Source: Limihaloglobus sulfuriphilus (GTDB lineage: Bacteria > Planctomycetota > Phycisphaerae > Sedimentisphaerales > Sedimentisphaeraceae). Taken from it: a stretch of 64,000 nucleotides of DNA. Below are positions 62,321 through 64,000 of this stretch, in pieces; within the stretch, counting starts at the first letter, position 1; every line of letters starts with the position of its first letter. The DNA is taken from assembly GCF_001999965.1 (NCBI RefSeq), contig NZ_CP019646.1:3472001-3536000 (forward strand). Direction: 5' to 3'. The translations under genes were made by a program, and so were the position numbers. The notes below the pieces were generated by a model that did no database searches, was not told where the DNA came from, and saw only the letters and a list, made by a program, of their open reading frames with translations.

Positions 62321-62689
62321 TTGAATGACGGTCTTAACATAAACCCCGGGCTGGTTTACTCCACAGACAGCGGCAGGATGTGCCCTGATTGCGGAAGGCC
62401 GGTTGGTGAATGTAGATGCCGCCGAGAGAAAAAACAGAAAATCCTCGGTGACGGAAGGGTACGTATCTCCCGCCAGACAAAGGGCCGCAAGGGAAAGGGC
62501 GTAACTGTTATAACCGGTTTACCCCTGAGCGAAGAGGATTTGAAAGAGCTCGCCAAAAAGCTCAAAAGCAAATGCGGCTGCGGCGGAACAGTAAAAGATG
62601 CTGACATAGAAATTCAGGGTGACCAGAGGGACAGGATTATGGCTGAATTGACAAAGCTCGGGTACAAACCAAAACTTTCCGGCGGCTGA
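62321..62689 (+). CDS. SUI1/eIF1-like translation factor (YciH type)
   Basis: 122 residues, probable TTG start at 62321 as no ATG fits. An N-terminal CxxCxxPxxxCxC zinc-like knuckle (CPDCGRPVGECRC) precedes the SUI1 domain (about 45-120: VRISRQTKGRKGKGVTVITG, KCGCGGTVKDADIEIQGD, a final GYKPKLSGG). YciH-type proteins resemble eukaryotic eIF1 and discriminate against poor initiation complexes. It comes 21 bp after the PIN/TRAM gene, so the two are probably one operon. Confidence 0.9.
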   Translation: MNDGLNINPGLVYSTDSGRMCPDCGRPVGECRCRREKKQKILGDGRVRISRQTKGRKGKGVTVITGLPLSEEDLKELAKKLKSKCGCGGTVKDADIEIQGDQRDRIMAELTKLGYKPKLSGG

Positions 62690-62723
62690 TAAGCCCAGTT
62701 TCCTCAAAACTGTTTTCAGGCTT

Positions 62724-62747
62724 AGGCCGAGCCGGCCTGTAAATCAG
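62724..62747 (+). other. Gene-end hairpin after the SUI1 gene
   Basis: AGGCCG (62724-62729) pairs with CGGCCT (62733-62738); the 3' arm continues GTAAATCAG. Fourth member of the CCGGCCTGnAAA group. No U-tract. Confidence 0.45.
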
Positions 62748-62779
62748 ACTGATTGCGGTATTTCTCGCTGCCAGACGGT

Positions 62780-64000
62780 TTAATCGATGTTTTTGTTTAC
62801 ACAACCGGCTTGATAAGGGTGTGTACACATGAGCCACTCACCGGCTACGCAGGAAAAGTCCAATATATCAACAAAGCAGTCTTTATTAAAATCCATTTGA
62901 GAATACCCCATCATGCCGCACGGGGCGACAAAATCGAGGTAGTTCTCAAGACGGTGAAATGTTATTCTGTTTGAATCATGGTAGTCTCTGGCTCCATCAT
63001 AAGATGTCCGGCTTGTATATATAATGTCATCACCATCGGCCTCCCACACGACGTACTGAAACCCGACATTCAGCATAGAATCCCGCCAGCTGTAGCCCGA
63101 ATTATCCTGGAGGACAGTTCTGATATGATACCAGTTCCGCAGATCTTCCGAGCCGATAAGTGATAGATTATTCCGCTGTGCCGGCCTCAAAGGGTCGGTA
63201 TTGTTATTGTTCAGTGTGAGATACAATCCGGTAACAGGGTCGCGGTGAATGTCAAACTTGTGCATCCCTCCGGGCATATCGATAAATCCCGTCTCCGGGT
63301 CAAAACTTAGAACCGTATCATCTGCGCTTAGCGTTAATATGGCAGCCTTGTCAACAACCGGATTGCTGTGAAACCTCATAAGTACGATTACATCGCCATC
63401 GGGAGCTTCTACCACATTGCCCTCGAGCCAGCCGGGACTTGTGCAATTCCATGAGGGATCAGCCCATGAGGGATCAAATTCAACTGCGTTTGTCATTGTC
63501 CAGCTTGCCGGCTCGAGCAGATCGCTGCCGGCTTCGCTCCAGACCACTACAGCCGCGTAAGCTATGGGCCATCGTTCGTCGGTAACCCTCTCTTCAAAAA
63601 CACGATAGATTTTTCCGTTGGAATGTATAACCGGCACAGGTCCGGTATGATAGCCGAATTTGCCTTCCTGCTGGGCCTCAAATAAAATCTTTCTGGGAGT
63701 CCAGCTTCCGCCGTAGTTCGTGGATTTGCTGATACATATATGGCCCGGGTTGGTTGAAATACCGAATGTGTATGTCTGGCCATTATGTTCAAAAAGTGTT
63801 GCCATTCTGAAATCATCGATCTGGCTTCTGAAAAACCAGCTTTTACCGTTGTCGTAAGATATTTTGAATATCGTATTGCCGGCGTGGTCATATGAGGCCA
63901 GCATAGCCCCATTATCGTAGAGCAGCATGGAAGGCGAACCGATCATTCTGTTTGTAGCCGGATCGCAGTAAGCAATCTGGCCGGCCCACAAGTCACCAGG
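62780..64000 (-). CDS. Secreted BNR/sialidase-like protein with dockerin-like tail, 5' end outside the window
   Basis: The frame is open to the right edge, so the signal peptide and N-terminus lie beyond it; TTG 63991 is not taken as the start. The visible ~406 residues form bladed beta-propeller repeats with Asp-box-like turns (SYDNGKSWFF, STNYGGSWTP) and a GWLEGNVVEAPDGDVIVLMR segment typical of exo-sialidase/BNR hydrolases. The C-terminus has a calcium loop (DFNKDCFVDILDFSCVAGEWL) resembling half a dockerin, as in the C25 protease. Likely an exported glycosidase; substrate unknown. Confidence 0.78.
   Translation of the reverse strand, partial: PGDLWAGQIAYCDPATNRMIGSPSMLLYDNGAMLASYDHAGNTIFKISYDNGKSWFFRSQIDDFRMATLFEHNGQTYTFGISTNPGHICISKSTNYGGSWTPRKILFEAQQEGKFGYHTGPVPVIHSNGKIYRVFEERVTDERWPIAYAAVVVWSEAGSDLLEPASWTMTNAVEFDPSWADPSWNCTSPGWLEGNVVEAPDGDVIVLMRFHSNPVVDKAAILTLSADDTVLSFDPETGFIDMPGGMHKFDIHRDPVTGLYLTLNNNNTDPLRPAQRNNLSLIGSEDLRNWYHIRTVLQDNSGYSWRDSMLNVGFQYVVWEADGDDIIYTSRTSYDGARDYHDSNRITFHRLENYLDFVAPCGMMGYSQMDFNKDCFVDILDFSCVAGEWLMCTHPYQAGCVNKNID

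Overview
The window looks like a chromosomal segment of a Planctomycetota bacterium, most likely class Phycisphaerae (Sedimentisphaerales-like). This is inferred from gene content: dockerin-bearing secreted proteins, a PEP-CTERM protein, a sulfatase, carbohydrate-active enzymes, type III glutamine synthetase, an FG-GAP/ASPIC protein and many TTG starts. No rRNA or tRNA gene is visible, so placement is not proven. Coding density is high and most genes carry ordinary chromosomal functions.

Layout. 1-4.6 kb: 3' end of a divergent GspE/PilB-type ATPase, a CvpA-like membrane protein and two tandem CNNM/CorC-type proteins. 4.6-14 kb: carbohydrate and surface genes (lipoprotein esterase, guanidinium exporter Gdx, a TIM-barrel glycosidase, an FG-GAP protein on the minus strand, a GH38-type mannosidase lacking the usual nucleophile motif, and a sodium/solute symporter). 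14.1-21.1 kb: a phosphate module (porin, pstS, pstC, an enlarged pstA, pstB, an unrecognised ORF, phoU) preceded by five CTAA direct repeats spaced exactly 11 bp, a Pho-box-like architecture. 21.2-26.1 kb: a 1589-residue gingipain-family (C25) protease with repeated beta modules and a dockerin. 26.2-31.8 kb: symporter, rnpA, ileS, nitroreductase. 31.8-39.1 kb: an Rrf2 regulator followed by cysK, cysE, nadA, metY, nifU, nifS and a DUF3859-like gene, a sulfur / Fe-S / NAD cluster. 39.1-50.8 kb: a permease-EIIA fusion, purE, an intergenic repeat patch, a PEP-CTERM protein, a pRiA4b ORF-3-like protein, a sulfatase, UbiB kinase plus phasin-like partner, a Memo-like protein, a PLD-like lipoprotein and a thioesterase. 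50.9-53.6 kb: a complete IS21-family element with matching ends and a 6-bp target duplication. 53.6-58.2 kb: glnN (type III glutamine synthetase) divergent from a GAF-AAA-Fis sigma-54 activator, with a -24/-12 promoter and repeated TACAA-N2-TTGTA sites between them. 58.2-62.7 kb: zinc-ribbon membrane protein, polyprenyl synthase, rpsU, a DksA-like protein with half its zinc cysteines, YacG, a PIN/TRAM protein and a SUI1-domain factor. The right edge cuts a minus-strand secreted BNR-type protein with a dockerin-like tail.

How the parts work together. Three regulons can be read from the DNA: a phosphate-starvation promoter driving outer-membrane and inner-membrane phosphate uptake; an Rrf2 Fe-S sensor sitting over its own -10 element and heading a cysteine-to-cluster assembly pathway that also feeds the Fe-S enzyme NadA; and an enhancer-binding protein whose probable sites lie roughly 100-150 bp upstream of the sigma-54 promoter of glnN. 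The most novel-looking items are the uncharacterised ORF between pstB and phoU, the large extracytoplasmic insertion in PstA, the glnN enhancer array, and a recurring family of short hairpins just after stop codons.
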